Positions 10,088-20,248 are shown, counted from the stretch's first letter. The stretch is DNA of 64,000 bases from Neobacillus nitrireducens (GCF_030915405.1 NZ_CP133262.1:248001-312000); one strand, 5' to 3'. The notes: generated by a model not told the origin, from the sequence alone. Translations and numbers: made by a program.

Positions 10088-12139
10088 ATGGCAGTATTAA
10101 ATGACTTAGACATAAAACTTCTGGAGCACTTCAGAGGGTATGTCGTAAAAAAAGACCTTGTCCGCTCCGTAAAGATTGGAGCCAATGTACCGGTATTTGT
10201 ACTTGAATACTTGATAGCAAACTCCTGCTCCACTGATGATGAAGAAAAGATTCGCATTGGTATGGAAAATGTGAAAAGGGTGCTCGGTGAACATTATGTG
10301 AATCCGGAAGAGAGTACATTGATTCAATCCAAGATCCGTGAGAGGGGTCGCTATAAAATCATTGATAAGATTTCCGTGGAACTGGATTCTAAAAAGGATA
10401 TCTACTGGGCGAAGCTGCAAAACAGCAACATCAAAAATGGAAACATCAGCGATGACTTGGTGAAGCAGCATGAAAAGATGTTAATGGGGGGTATCTGGGC
10501 AATTATTGATGTGGAATACGATCCAAATATTAAAGTTGGACAGAATATATTCCCGTTTGTTATTACAGAAATTAAACCCATTCAGCTTTCCAGCTTTGAT
10601 AACACCAGAATCATCAACAAACGCAAGGAATTCACAAAGAGTGAGTGGCTCGACCTTCTTTTAAGAAGCTGCGGCTATGAACCAAGTGCGGAAGGTGTCA
10701 CGGATCGAATTAAAATGCTATTATTGTCTAGATTACTACCGATGGTTGAATCAAACTTCAATTTCATCGAACTTGGACCACGTTCGACAGGAAAATCCTT
10801 TGTGTTTAAGGAACTCACTCCTTATGCCGTATTGATTTCCGGTGGTCAGGGAACCGTAGCCAAGCTCTTTGTTCATGGCTCAACCGGAAAGGTTGGCGCT
10901 GTGGGTCAATGGGACGCAATCTGCTTTGATGAGGCTACAGATAAAATTTTCAAGGACCGAGACGCTGTTCCTCTGATGAAGGACTATATGGAGTCCGGTT
11001 CTTTCTCCCGGGCAGGTGCCGGTGGTGAAATCACTGGAGTTGCTTCCATCATTCTTAACGGTAACATTAACCAGCCAGTCGAAACGGTCCTGCAGACATC
11101 TCACCTGTTCAGTCCGCTTTCTGATGAAGTCAACAACGATACGGCCTTTTTAGATCGAATCCATTTTTATCTTCCTGGCTGGGAAATGATCAAGTTTTCA
11201 CCGAAGCATTTTACATCCAGCTTTGGATTCAGTACGGATTACTTCTCTGAAGCATTAAAGTCATTAAGGCGTGTTACCTACACCGATGTAATCGAAAAAT
11301 ATTTTTCACTTGGAGCTCATCTAAAACAGCGTGATACCAAACCGGTAAAGAAGACTGTTTCCGGCTTAATTAAGCTGATGCACCCTGATGGAGAATACAC
11401 CAAAGAAGATATTAAGGAGTATTTGGAAATTGCTCTCGAGATGCGTCGACGTGTCAAAGAACAACTGAAGCGTATTGGGGGAATGGAGTTCTGGGATACC
11501 AATTTCTCATACATAGACAAAGAAAGCCAGGAAGAGTTCTTTGTAGGCTTGCCTGAAGAAAAAGGTTCGAACCTTATTGAGAACACACCTTTGTCCCCAG
11601 GAGTTTGCTATACAAGTACCAGTGATGGCGAAAATGTAGCACTAGTGAAGATTGAAACCGTCGTAGTTGCAGGTTCTGGAAAGTTGAATGTTACTGGGGT
11701 CAATAACATGGCAGTGAAGGAGAATATTAAAAACACCTATCAGTACATAAAGGCTAATGAGAAAGCGATCTTGAGCGAAAAGCATTCGCTAAATAATTTT
11801 GATATCAGCATTCAGGTGACTAATCTTTTGGGTGCTGCAATCTCGTCTGGTATAGGATCTGCAGTTTATATAGCTATTGTATCGGCGCTTTACAAAAAGA
11901 ATCTGAAGGCAGGCCTTGCTGTCCTCGGGAATATTTCTGTGGGAGGTGCCATTGAGCGGGTTATTAACTTTGCCGACAAGGTTACCATGCTATCTGAGAA
12001 TGGTGCCAGGAGTGTAATCGTTCCGATGGATAACCTCAATGAGCTTTCAAACGTACCGCCAACAGTCCTTGGCAGCACGGATGTGCCGTTCTACCAGAAC
12101 AATCATATGCTGATGCAAAAAGCAATTCTCTTGGACTAA
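10088..12139 (+). CDS. brxL: BREX protein BrxL, Lon-like AAA+ (683 aa)
   Basis: BrxL is the last core gene of type 1 BREX: a hexameric AAA+ DNA-binding motor with a Lon-protease-like C-terminal domain. The Walker A motif GPRSTGKS is at residues 230-237 and a Walker-B-like ICFDEATD follows about 50 residues later. The Lon-like fold is visible near residues 585-640; Ser591 in GIGSAV aligns by eye with the Lon serine. The canonical Lon lysine position in the GGLK motif reads GGAI here, so proteolysis is doubtful. I chose ATG 10088 because GGAGGA lies 7 bases upstream; 10073 is inside that site. A terminator follows at 12318. Confidence 0.94.
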   Translation: MAVLNDLDIKLLEHFRGYVVKKDLVRSVKIGANVPVFVLEYLIANSCSTDDEEKIRIGMENVKRVLGEHYVNPEESTLIQSKIRERGRYKIIDKISVELDSKKDIYWAKLQNSNIKNGNISDDLVKQHEKMLMGGIWAIIDVEYDPNIKVGQNIFPFVITEIKPIQLSSFDNTRIINKRKEFTKSEWLDLLLRSCGYEPSAEGVTDRIKMLLLSRLLPMVESNFNFIELGPRSTGKSFVFKELTPYAVLISGGQGTVAKLFVHGSTGKVGAVGQWDAICFDEATDKIFKDRDAVPLMKDYMESGSFSRAGAGGEITGVASIILNGNINQPVETVLQTSHLFSPLSDEVNNDTAFLDRIHFYLPGWEMIKFSPKHFTSSFGFSTDYFSEALKSLRRVTYTDVIEKYFSLGAHLKQRDTKPVKKTVSGLIKLMHPDGEYTKEDIKEYLEIALEMRRRVKEQLKRIGGMEFWDTNFSYIDKESQEEFFVGLPEEKGSNLIENTPLSPGVCYTSTSDGENVALVKIETVVVAGSGKLNVTGVNNMAVKENIKNTYQYIKANEKAILSEKHSLNNFDISIQVTNLLGAAISSGIGSAVYIAIVSALYKKNLKAGLAVLGNISVGGAIERVINFADKVTMLSENGARSVIVPMDNLNELSNVPPTVLGSTDVPFYQNNHMLMQKAILLD

Positions 12140-12317
12140 ATCAATATAAATAATAGTAACTGGATGAAATGCTACCAGCTAGAATATTCATAGGCTTTTA
12201 ATGGTGGGAATTGATATTTAAAAATTGTTGAAAGTAAAACAGTGATATCTGAAATTAGCACGATTAAGCTTTATATTTTTTGGTTTTTTTGAGTCCCAGG
12301 AGGGAGAAAATTACCGG

Positions 12318-12356
12318 CCTACAGTATAGTGGAAACTGTAGGCTTTTTATTTTTTG
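12318..12356 (+). terminator. rho-independent terminator of the BREX operon
   Basis: CCTACAGT (12318-12325) pairs perfectly with ACTGTAGG (12335-12342), and the stem is followed by a T-rich tract. It lies about 180 bases after brxL. Confidence 0.85.
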
Positions 12357-12868
12357 GTTTTGTTGGCCATGTTAGGTGACAGTTATTTTTTGTTTAAAAA
12401 CCAATAGTAGGCAATAGGAAGCAAGTAACCTTGATAAATCATCACATAAGCGGAATTTCAGGTGTTAAAATCAGTTGGTATCAATTCGTTTACTGCTAAA
12501 TCTCCTACTTCCAGTTTAAGCAGTGCTGATGTATTCATGGGTGAAGATTTAAAATACACCGTCTGGTGGGAAGCTGCATATGTGTCATTTTCTGGGGAAA
12601 GGGCATCTGGGTACCGAGGAATTCCTGAATTTGCAGTGATAACGGTGAACAAGATCACCATGAAATAATAGATGAATTTACGCAGACCTCCAATGTATTA
12701 AGTGTTAAGCGCGTGCATCAAGAAAACTTAGTAACCGCCGAAAAGTTAATTAGGGGGTGTTCTTCTTCAAGTATTTCCTTACGTGAGAAAAAAACTCATT
12801 AGATTTCGTTTAAAATATCTCATTAGTGAACATAATAAATGGGAAAGGAAAAGGAGGGGGTGAAAAAA
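12357..12868. other. intergenic stretch without a supported gene
   Basis: An open frame starting at GTG 12462 (68 codons) and one on the other strand (12661-12458, 67 codons) cover the same 200 bases. Neither has a good ribosome-binding site or a family I recognise. The minus-strand frame reads more like protein but may be a remnant. No promoter can be assigned with confidence. Confidence 0.4.
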
Positions 12869-13540
12869 GTGTATTCTTTAGAAGAGACAATTCGCTTAAA
12901 TCTGAGCACCGCCAAAGAGGAGGGAGTCAAACGCGCTGTAAGTCTTTTGCTGAACGAGACTACAATCCGTCGTATGGATGCGCACCTGAAACTATACAAA
13001 CAATTCACCGATGGCAGTTTCGCGACCTCACGTAATCAACTTATAGAAATGGCTTTGGAGCAATACCTTAATGCCTCATCCCGAATCCTTCTTGAGGATT
13101 TTGGGGTGAATGATGAGGAATGGTTGGAAGGGGAACAAGATAACAAAATTAAGGAGGAAGAGAACATGCTTCAACTGCAGACCCAGGAAGCCCAGCAGGA
13201 TACCATTGTTTGTTCGGCCCAGTATCATAATTACCAAAACATCTTTTTATCTGGTAATCACTGGTATTCAATAAGGACCGCCAAATGGAGACATCCCCAT
13301 TTAAAATACATAGCGTTATATGTCGGGTCGCCCATCTCAGGGATTGTTGATTATGCAAAAATTGACGATTTTCAAAAGTGGACAGATGGAAGATGGGAGG
13401 TGTCGCTAAACGGAACCCCTCTGCCTTTGCCGCAGGGAAAACTTCCTTTAGGTAATGCTTCAATCCAAGACGTTCGTCGCCTCCGATACACTAATTTTCA
13501 AAAGCTAATGAGTGCAAAACAGGTTGCGGATCTATTCTAA
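12869..13540 (+). CDS. hypothetical protein with ribbon-helix-helix-like N-terminus (223 aa)
   Basis: I do not recognise the full protein. Residues about 28-66 follow the ribbon-helix-helix pattern: a short strand (TTIRRMDAHL) and then SRNQLIEMALEQYL, as in CopG-type DNA-binding proteins. An acidic linker follows, then a C-terminal domain rich in aromatic residues (SGNHWYSIRTAKWR), which might bind nucleic acid or a modified base; no catalytic motif is visible. GTG 12869 lies 11 bases after AAGGAGG; GTG 12860 and ATG 12839 in the same frame are alternatives, but the latter has no binding site. It stands alone between BREX and the YhaO/YhaN-like pair and could be a regulator. The domain call is by pattern only. 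Confidence 0.7.
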   Translation: MYSLEETIRLNLSTAKEEGVKRAVSLLLNETTIRRMDAHLKLYKQFTDGSFATSRNQLIEMALEQYLNASSRILLEDFGVNDEEWLEGEQDNKIKEEENMLQLQTQEAQQDTIVCSAQYHNYQNIFLSGNHWYSIRTAKWRHPHLKYIALYVGSPISGIVDYAKIDDFQKWTDGRWEVSLNGTPLPLPQGKLPLGNASIQDVRRLRYTNFQKLMSAKQVADLF

Positions 13541-13548
13541 AATATGAT

Positions 13549-13573
13549 GGGAGGGAAGAAATCCTCCCTTTTT
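13549..13573 (+). terminator. rho-independent terminator
   Basis: GGGAGG (13549-13554) pairs with CCTCCC (13563-13568), followed by five T. It ends the ribbon-helix-helix-like gene. Confidence 0.8.
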
Positions 13574-14012
13574 GCATTTGGCAAGATATAATTAGCAAGT
13601 CACGAAGGCCATCCAACCGATGATATTTACACTCGGGCGGCATACCTAGTTTATTCCTGATACCCTCAAAAATTGTTAAAGAAACGGACCCTGCCGTTTA
13701 TGGTTTTTGCTATTCTGACAGTTAATAATGAAAACATTTACAAATGAAGTAACCTGACTCCGTTTTTAATGACCAGAAACGAGTTATTTATTGAAATTCT
13801 TGTGAACAAACAGGAATAATACCATTTTACTAGAATTTGTTAAAAGAAAAGTTGAGGGGATTGGAATGAATTTTCTTGTTTCACTCATCTCTCGTTCAGC
13901 ATCTTGGACAATATGAAGGACATTGTGGAATTAATTGAGACAACGTGTGGGTGCCTTAGAGAATTGTAAACTTACTAAGTAGGAACAACAATAAAGTATT
14001 GAGGTGAGAAAG
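13574..14012. other. AT-rich intergenic region upstream of the YhaO-like gene
   Basis: I see no coding frame here. The stretch probably holds the promoter of the nuclease-ATPase pair, but I could not fix a -35/-10 pair with confidence. Confidence 0.4.
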
Positions 14013-15269
14013 GTGTTTAAATTTATTCACTGTGCAGATTTACATCTTGATAGCGCGCTGCGGGGGTTATCATCAAGACCGGATGCTCCTGTGGAAGAGA
14101 TTCGAAATGCCACTCGGAGAGCTCTTGAGAATCTTGTGAATCTGAGCATTCAGGAAGAAGTCAAATTTGTGATCATTGCGGGTGATGTCTATGACGGGAA
14201 CTGGAAGGACCAGAACACCGGGATTTTCTTCAATTCTTGTATGTCAAAACTAAACAATGCAGGGATTATAGTCTTTTTAATCAGTGGGAATCATGATGCT
14301 GCCAGCAAGATTTCTCATACTCTAGTACCACCGCCAAATGTAAAGAAATTTTCGGTGGAGAAAGCTGAGACAAATAGATTGGATGACTTGGAGGTAGCAA
14401 TCCATGGTCAAGGGTTTAAGCACCAGGCAGTGCATGAGAATCTGGCCCTCTCATACCCGGATCCTGTTCCAAACTACCTTAACATTGGCGTTTTACATAC
14501 ATCCGTGCAAGGTCAGTCTGGGCATGACCCGTATGCTCCCTGTACGATTGATGACTTAGTAAATAAAGGGTACGATTACTGGGCGCTGGGCCATATCCAC
14601 CAGCGTCAGGTGTTAAACACAAGCCCGTACATCATATACCCTGGAAATATTCAGGGGAGGCATATTCGAGAGACAGGAAACAAAGGCTGTACGCTTGTTA
14701 CAGTCAACGACGGAATGATTACGTCCGTAGAACACAAGGATTTGGATGTTCTGCGCTGGGAGTTGTGTACGGTGGACCTTACTGGTGCTGCAACCGATGA
14801 TGAATATGTGAGTGCAGTTATCTCATCACTGGATTCGTCTATCGAGAAGAATAAGAATTCATTAATGGCTGTAAGGGTGGTATTACACGGACAAACGGAA
14901 TTGCACGGACGTCTGCTGGCCAACGCGGACCATTACCGTGCAGAGCTTGTAAATGCAATTAACATGATTCCATCGGCCAGGATTTGGATTGAAAAAGTCA
15001 AATTTGAAACAAGCCCTTTGACAGTACCCTTATCTCTGCCAAACCACACTGATTCCCTTTCTGCACTGGAGAACACTTTGCAATCCGTAGATGAAGATTT
15101 TCTTGGGAATTTTCTTGCTCATGCGAAGTCAATTCAGGCCAAAATAAGTGCCTATACTCGGACCGAAGAAGCAACCAGTTTAGAATCGGTGGATGATGTT
15201 AAAGCATTACTGGGGAAAACGAAGGATATGCTACATTCCATGATGGTGAAAGGTGGTACGGGATTATGA
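14013..15269 (+). CDS. YhaO/SbcD-like metallophosphoesterase (DNA exonuclease subunit)
   Basis: This is a calcineurin-like phosphoesterase of the DNA-repair exonuclease type. All metal-binding motifs are present: D9-x-H11 (CADLHLD), GD at 57-58 (AGDVYDG), GNHD at 92-95, LHTS at 161-164 and GHIH at 193-196. Its partner is the large ATPase that overlaps its last four bases, as in SbcD-SbcC and Bacillus YhaO-YhaN. I chose GTG 14013, which follows GAGGTGA; GTG 14004 overlaps that site. The position between BREX and other defence genes suggests an anti-phage rather than a housekeeping copy, but that is inference. Confidence 0.88.
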   Translation: MFKFIHCADLHLDSALRGLSSRPDAPVEEIRNATRRALENLVNLSIQEEVKFVIIAGDVYDGNWKDQNTGIFFNSCMSKLNNAGIIVFLISGNHDAASKISHTLVPPPNVKKFSVEKAETNRLDDLEVAIHGQGFKHQAVHENLALSYPDPVPNYLNIGVLHTSVQGQSGHDPYAPCTIDDLVNKGYDYWALGHIHQRQVLNTSPYIIYPGNIQGRHIRETGNKGCTLVTVNDGMITSVEHKDLDVLRWELCTVDLTGAATDDEYVSAVISSLDSSIEKNKNSLMAVRVVLHGQTELHGRLLANADHYRAELVNAINMIPSARIWIEKVKFETSPLTVPLSLPNHTDSLSALENTLQSVDEDFLGNFLAHAKSIQAKISAYTRTEEATSLESVDDVKALLGKTKDMLHSMMVKGGTGL

Positions 15270-18200
15270 GAATCCGGCGCATTGGTGTAGACTCTGTACT
15301 TCACTACAATTCTTTTAATCTTGATTTTAATGAGGGTAACGGCCTTCATGTCCTATATGGAAATAACGAGGCGGGTAAAAGTACACTTCTCAATTTGATG
15401 CTTGATCTTTTGTTCGGAGGCCAGCTAATTGGGCATTCCCGTGATTATTACGATACCAGATCTCAACTTGATGGTATTCTTGAAAATTTTAATAGTTCTC
15501 CTGTTACCATACAACGTAAGAAAAACCGCAATCGTCTGGTGCTCTCATCTGCTTCAAGTCTCTCTGAAGAAGACTTAGTTTCATTCATCAGTGGATATGA
15601 CAGAGATCGTTTTATGTTGCTGTTTGGATTTGATCATGACCGCTTGAGGGAAGGTGGGCAGAGACTTCTTGAATCCGAAGGGAACGCCGGTGTTTCTTTG
15701 TTCGAGGCGGGCGGTGGCATCCAGTTTTTACAGAATCTAATGGCACAGCTTGGCAATCGCTCCAGTGAATTGTTAGACCCCAGTTTTCGCAAGAGTTCCG
15801 TTAAAAAATTAAACAAAGCCTGGACCGCATACAATAATGCAAAATCATCTGTGGATAAAGATAGTTTATCCGGGGATTTGTGGCTCCGCAATCGCAATGA
15901 AATCCTTGTACTAAGCAGGCAAGTAGAAGGGATGAAGGAAGAATTGCAGGGCAAGCAGAGAGAAGAAGCGAAACTCAAGAGGATAAACCGTGTCAGGACC
16001 ATGATTACGGAACTTCAGTCCATTCGCAGGAACCTTCAGGATTACACTGGGGCAATTGTCCTGACGGATGAGCTGGACCAAATGATTCCAACGCTTATTA
16101 AGAATCACCAGGATGCATTAAAAGATTTGAATCGACTGAAAAGCGATCAGGAGAAGCAATCGGGAATTCTTCAGAGCATCCAACTCGATGCACCGGCCTT
16201 GGACCATGCAGAGGAGATTGAAAAGCTTACGGAAGGACTACAGCAATATGTTACCAGAACAACGGAGGAACTTCCTGGTTTAGAGGAAAAAATCCTAATC
16301 CGTGGTGGTGATGCAATTAATCTTTTAAAATCGATTGCGCCTAATATCTCCTTGAATGAAGTCGAGCAGTTAAGAATACCGTATGCGGATGAAATAAACA
16401 TTGAATCACTTGCAGACCAATGTAAACGATTACGGCTGGACATTGAAAGGGAACAAGAAAATTACGATAAGTTAGTGTTCAAGCAGGAAAAGGTAAAACA
16501 GGACTTGCAAGAACTTGGATCGAGCAAAGATATGGCAAATCTCCAGCAGCGGGTGAAAGAATTCCGGGAGCAGGGGAACCTCGAGGAAAGCTGCACCACG
16601 ATCGAGATGGAATTTCAGAAGAAAAAGCAAGAATTGAATCAGCTCTTGCAGGGCCAAACTCTTTGGAATGGATTATTGGAAAAAATTAACGAGCTAAAGA
16701 TCCCTCTCCGTGAAACTATGGAGCAATATCATCAACTTTGGGAAACAACCAAGCAAAACCAAAATGAATGTGACCGCGACCTGAATACTAAAAAGAACCA
16801 ATTAACGGAATTTAACAATCAATTGGAACAGTTGGAGCTCTCTGGTTATGTGCCGGTAGAAACGGATCTCGATGCTGCAAGGAACCGCAGAAACGCTGGT
16901 TGGTCATTGGTTAAACAGGCATGGCAGCAGGGCCTTCCTGAAACATCTGAAAAAGTTCAGGAATATGCGGGTAATGGAATACTGGCAGACGAGTATGAGA
17001 AATCGGTGAATGAGGCGGATCACTTGGCGGATCTGATGAGGAGGGATTCGGAACGTTCGGCCAAACGTGCACTTCTCCTCCTGCAAAAAGCCCAGACTGA
17101 ACGAGATATTGATGAGTTGCTTGGAAAAAAAGAGCGTCTAGAAAATAAATTCCAAGATATCGAGGCAAAGTGGAAACAAGAATGGGAGCCATGCGGAATA
17201 GTACCGAAAACGCCTGCAGAAATGAAGGATTGGGCCAATACTTTTTATTCACCTTTGGTTAATGGATACAACGAACTTCAATCTAAGCAATTTCAGCTAG
17301 CACAGCTTAAAGAAAAGGTTTCTTCCTGTATCGCGACATTGAATAAAGAATTGCATGAAATTCAGATTCAGCCGCCATTGAACTCTGAGTTAAAGTTATT
17401 ATTGGATTACTGTGACACACTTATAGCCGTGAATAATGAACGGGAAAGTGATCAAAAGTCGTTCAATAATCAAATGAAAGAGAATCAAATGAATCTGGAA
17501 GAAAACAATAACAAGCTTTCTAGAATTAAGGAGCAATTGAACGGTTTTGAGGCAGAATGGGATGAACTTCGTCAAAAGTATTCTTCGCTCCCGCAAAAAG
17601 TAGATACGGCAACCGCATATGTCCGAGAGCTTAAGAATTTGTTCGACTGTGTAAAAGAAGTCAATGACTTACAGTCCACTATTACATCATGCCAGCAAGC
17701 ATGCCAGTTATTTGAAAAACAGGCAGCCGATCTTGCAGAACAATTAAAGGATCCGTTCACCTGCTCTGTTGATGTTTGGGTGCGTTCGGTACGAGAACGT
17801 CTTCAGTCGGCCAGAGACGCAGATAATAGATTCGAACAAATTCAATCTTCCATCAGCGATTTGGAGATGGATATACAAAAAGCCACTGGTGTTATGAACG
17901 AGTATGAAGTTGAACTCCAACAGTTAAAAGAGAAGTACGACTGTAAAGATATTGCTGATTTGGAAGTTCTGATTAAGCGGTCCGCAGCTTCTAAGGAACT
18001 TGACAAAAGTTACAAAGCGCAGGAAAGGTCGATTATCCAGGCGGGGGATGGGTTATCCATTGGCCAATTAGAGGCTGAACTTTCAGAGCTGGACAATCCC
18101 GATGACCTTTCAATCCGAGTTCCACAGTTGGAAGAGGAAATAACTGGCTTGCAAAACAACTTGGAAGATGAAAAAGAACGTCTCAATAAAATGCAGTTTG

Positions 18201-18799
18201 ATTTTGATCAGCTTGATGGCAGCAAAGATGCTGCAGCCTTCAATGCCCAGTTGGTAGAAGAAAGCATAGAAGAAGTCGACCGTTATTGGAATGAATACCT
18301 GCAGGTAGAGCTGGCCAGACGCTTGCTCCAACGAACCATAGATGAGTTTCGGGAAAAGAATCAGTCTACTATCCTTGACATGGCAGGTGAAATTTTCCGG
18401 CGTTTCACTTCGGGTAAATACATGGAGTTGAGAGTAGACTATGATGACAACACGCCATTTATAGAAGCCGTTCATTCGGATGGCACGAAGCGGCGTGTTC
18501 ACCAAATGAGCGATGGTACCCGGGACCAGTTGTTCTTGTCACTTCGACTAGCATTCGTCCAACAGCATCTCGACAGTTCTGACCCGCTGCCTGTGATTAT
18601 TGATGATGTTTTTGTTAATTTTGATGATGAACGGACCAAAGCAGCTTTAGAAGTTTTACACGAATTGTCTGAAAAGACTCAAATCCTGTACTTCACCCAT
18701 CATCAGTCCGTGGTGAATATGACAGAAAAGATGAAGGCATCTGGGAGGGTGCATGTCTATGATTTGAGTAAAACTTCAGGGGTTTTATCATTAAGCTAA
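15266..18799 (+). CDS. YhaN/SbcC-like AAA family ATPase with long coiled coil (1177 aa)
   Basis: This is an SMC/Rad50-type ATPase. The Walker A motif GNNEAGKST is at residues 32-40; the middle roughly 800 residues are heptad-rich coiled coil; the ABC-type signature region (QMSDGTRDQLFLSLRLA) and the Walker B motif (LPVIIDDVFVNFDDER) lie near the C-terminus, followed by the FTHHQS switch segment. The EAGKST form of Walker A and the SDGTRDQ signature are typical of YhaN rather than classic SbcC. ATG overlaps the stop of the YhaO-like gene (ATGA), so the two are translationally coupled. Likely role: ATP-driven DNA-end processing together with the phosphoesterase. Confidence 0.9.
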   Translation: MRIRRIGVDSVLHYNSFNLDFNEGNGLHVLYGNNEAGKSTLLNLMLDLLFGGQLIGHSRDYYDTRSQLDGILENFNSSPVTIQRKKNRNRLVLSSASSLSEEDLVSFISGYDRDRFMLLFGFDHDRLREGGQRLLESEGNAGVSLFEAGGGIQFLQNLMAQLGNRSSELLDPSFRKSSVKKLNKAWTAYNNAKSSVDKDSLSGDLWLRNRNEILVLSRQVEGMKEELQGKQREEAKLKRINRVRTMITELQSIRRNLQDYTGAIVLTDELDQMIPTLIKNHQDALKDLNRLKSDQEKQSGILQSIQLDAPALDHAEEIEKLTEGLQQYVTRTTEELPGLEEKILIRGGDAINLLKSIAPNISLNEVEQLRIPYADEINIESLADQCKRLRLDIEREQENYDKLVFKQEKVKQDLQELGSSKDMANLQQRVKEFREQGNLEESCTTIEMEFQKKKQELNQLLQGQTLWNGLLEKINELKIPLRETMEQYHQLWETTKQNQNECDRDLNTKKNQLTEFNNQLEQLELSGYVPVETDLDAARNRRNAGWSLVKQAWQQGLPETSEKVQEYAGNGILADEYEKSVNEADHLADLMRRDSERSAKRALLLLQKAQTERDIDELLGKKERLENKFQDIEAKWKQEWEPCGIVPKTPAEMKDWANTFYSPLVNGYNELQSKQFQLAQLKEKVSSCIATLNKELHEIQIQPPLNSELKLLLDYCDTLIAVNNERESDQKSFNNQMKENQMNLEENNNKLSRIKEQLNGFEAEWDELRQKYSSLPQKVDTATAYVRELKNLFDCVKEVNDLQSTITSCQQACQLFEKQAADLAEQLKDPFTCSVDVWVRSVRERLQSARDADNRFEQIQSSISDLEMDIQKATGVMNEYEVELQQLKEKYDCKDIADLEVLIKRSAASKELDKSYKAQERSIIQAGDGLSIGQLEAELSELDNPDDLSIRVPQLEEEITGLQNNLEDEKERLNKMQFDFDQLDGSKDAAAFNAQLVEESIEEVDRYWNEYLQVELARRLLQRTIDEFREKNQSTILDMAGEIFRRFTSGKYMELRVDYDDNTPFIEAVHSDGTKRRVHQMSDGTRDQLFLSLRLAFVQQHLDSSDPLPVIIDDVFVNFDDERTKAALEVLHELSEKTQILYFTHHQSVVNMTEKMKASGRVHVYDLSKTSGVLSLS

Positions 18800-18859
18800 G
18801 GCTTGGTGGGTTCCAACAGTATTATTTTAAAACGGCATTTTAAAAACGGCTTGGAAACC

Positions 18860-18904
18860 AAGAAGATGATCTCTGTTTTTTAACGGAGGTCATCTTCTTT
18901 TGAT
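18860..18904 (+). terminator. rho-independent terminator of the YhaO/YhaN-like operon
   Basis: AAGAAGATGA (18860-18869) pairs with TCATCTTCTT (18890-18899), followed by T residues. Confidence 0.85.
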
Positions 18905-19639
18905 TGCAACGCTATCCATAGCGGTTGTAATAAATATTTATTGTAATGATGACACCCAATCTTAGTTCTTGGCAATAGGAAAGGATAAGCCGCGTACCAA
19001 GGGGCAGAGGTAAAAATCTCTTTTTTGAAAAGCTATGGTATTTGTAGCTGATGGCCCCAACAGGGACTCTATATTGGACATCTCCTGACTCAACGCCCAA
19101 TAGGGATAAAAAATTAACCTTTTTTTGAGGCCGAAATAAATAATATATTATAGGCACGGAATATCTTTCCGAGCCTACCAGTAGTTGTAGATAATATATG
19201 AATAGTAATTCAACTAAGATGATGGAAACGGTCGGTGTGTCTTGCTTGGTTTCGTTTCCGGAATCATTACCAGTTTGATCACATGACTGTATCTTCCGAA
19301 TGCATGCTAGTAATCTTGACTGCATTCATCACAGATGATGGCATGTATGTCAACTTGGAATCGCTAATCCAAGAACATAGCTTGTGGGATCCATGATTGC
19401 GTAATCATAGTTCAAGTCATGCATGGAAACCGCACCGCACCCATTTAGGTGATGTCTTGCACGACATCTTCGACGGCAAACACAATGTCTAAGTTGCATC
19501 AACCCATCAGGGTAGAATGAAACGTCGCCGCATTGCATTGATCAAAGGCTTTGGCAAGTACATCGATTGTGAAGCATGACATCATCAACGATTTAATACG
19601 AGGGCTATGTCAGTCGAGATTATTGATTGATGCATTTCT
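18905..19639. other. gene-poor region, non-coding
   Basis: No frame here resembles a protein. A minus-strand frame (19325-18912) has no ribosome-binding site and no recognisable content. GGAAACG (19224-19230) can pair with CGTTTCC (19253-19259). From about 19330 the sequence is rich in ATG/CAT/GACATC words like the repeat field at 21050-21600, so the two may share an origin. Confidence 0.4.
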
Positions 19640-20214
19640 CTTCTAAAATACGGTTACCCAAGTTCTTCAAATGGACTGCTTTTAACCAAGACCCACAACC
19701 ATCAATGACTAAGTGGAAGCCATGCTGCCTACTTTTGGTATGCTCCGAGTTGTGTTAGATCAAAGTACACCTACCCTGATCACTAGAAGGTCCTAAAAAA
19801 GGACAGACTTCTAGCGTCAGAAGGTTAGGTGTATTGACTCCATACTTTTGTTCAAGTCCTGAGAGATTATGAGTCACCGTTGTTAAACACGAAGATACCC
19901 TCCGTTCCCGCATCCTCCCATCCTGCCCAGAAGGATATCGCGGAAACGCTACGTCATTACAGACCAGGATTCCACCCGACCAGTTTTGCAAAGGGCGTCG
20001 TCCCCTTTTTAAGTCTCCTCTTCCAGATGGAACAACGGACCATCCTTGCCTCATGAAGAGTACGCTGATTTCATGCCATCATACGTCGGCTCAGCTCACC
20101 TTGTCCTTTTATTTCGAGTCGATGTAGGGTTTCGACTGTTATTCTTTTCGATAGTTTCTTCTTGGAAAACTATCAAACTGCATCTATTTAAAAGAGGTAG
20201 ACCCTCTGACTTTG
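19640..20214 (-). ncRNA. candidate large structured RNA, minus strand
   Basis: This stretch is GC-richer than its surroundings, lacks a convincing ORF and is packed with perfect stems. Examples (plus-strand positions): 19766-19773 with 19826-19833 enclosing CTAGAAG/CTTCTAG and GTCC/GGAC; 19920-19924 with 19932-19936; 19990-19995 with 20003-20008; 20026-20030 with 20040-20044; a nested GAG-ACG-GAT hairpin around 20058-20092; 20117-20122 with 20132-20137; 20150-20157 with 20167-20174; 20193-20197 with 20203-20207. A promoter-like sequence for minus-strand transcription sits just upstream (20221-20248) and matches the one of the rep gene. The size is in the range of the large ornate bacterial RNAs (ROOL, GOLLD, OLE), but I cannot assign a class. 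The 3' end is not fixed. Confidence 0.5.
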
Positions 20215-20220
20215 CTCTTA

Positions 20221-20248
20221 ATACAACCCTTTAGTTTTAAAATTGCAA
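20221..20248 (-). promoter_or_regulatory. candidate promoter of the large RNA
   Basis: Read on the minus strand: -35 TTGCAA, 16-base spacer, -10 TTGTAT. The spacer ends in CTAAAGGG, the same element as in the rep promoter at 24322-24350 (TTGCAT, 17 bases, TTGTAT). Confidence 0.5.

Noticed and set aside
12458..12668. Two opposite frames of 67 and 68 codons
   Set aside because: Neither has start signals or a known family; could be a remnant, but not supportable as a gene.
18912..19325. 137-codon minus-strand frame
   Set aside because: Irregular amino-acid make-up, no start signals and no family; treated as non-coding.
19755..20054. 99-codon minus-strand frame inside the structured region
   Set aside because: Composition follows the hairpin-rich RNA; there is no ribosome-binding site, and arginine/glycine-rich text is typical of chance frames in GC-rich RNA genes.
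19640..20214. Group II intron with domain V
   Set aside because: A GAGCC...GTAC-like hairpin near 20060-20095 only loosely resembles domain V; no reverse-transcriptase gene and no intron boundaries are seen.
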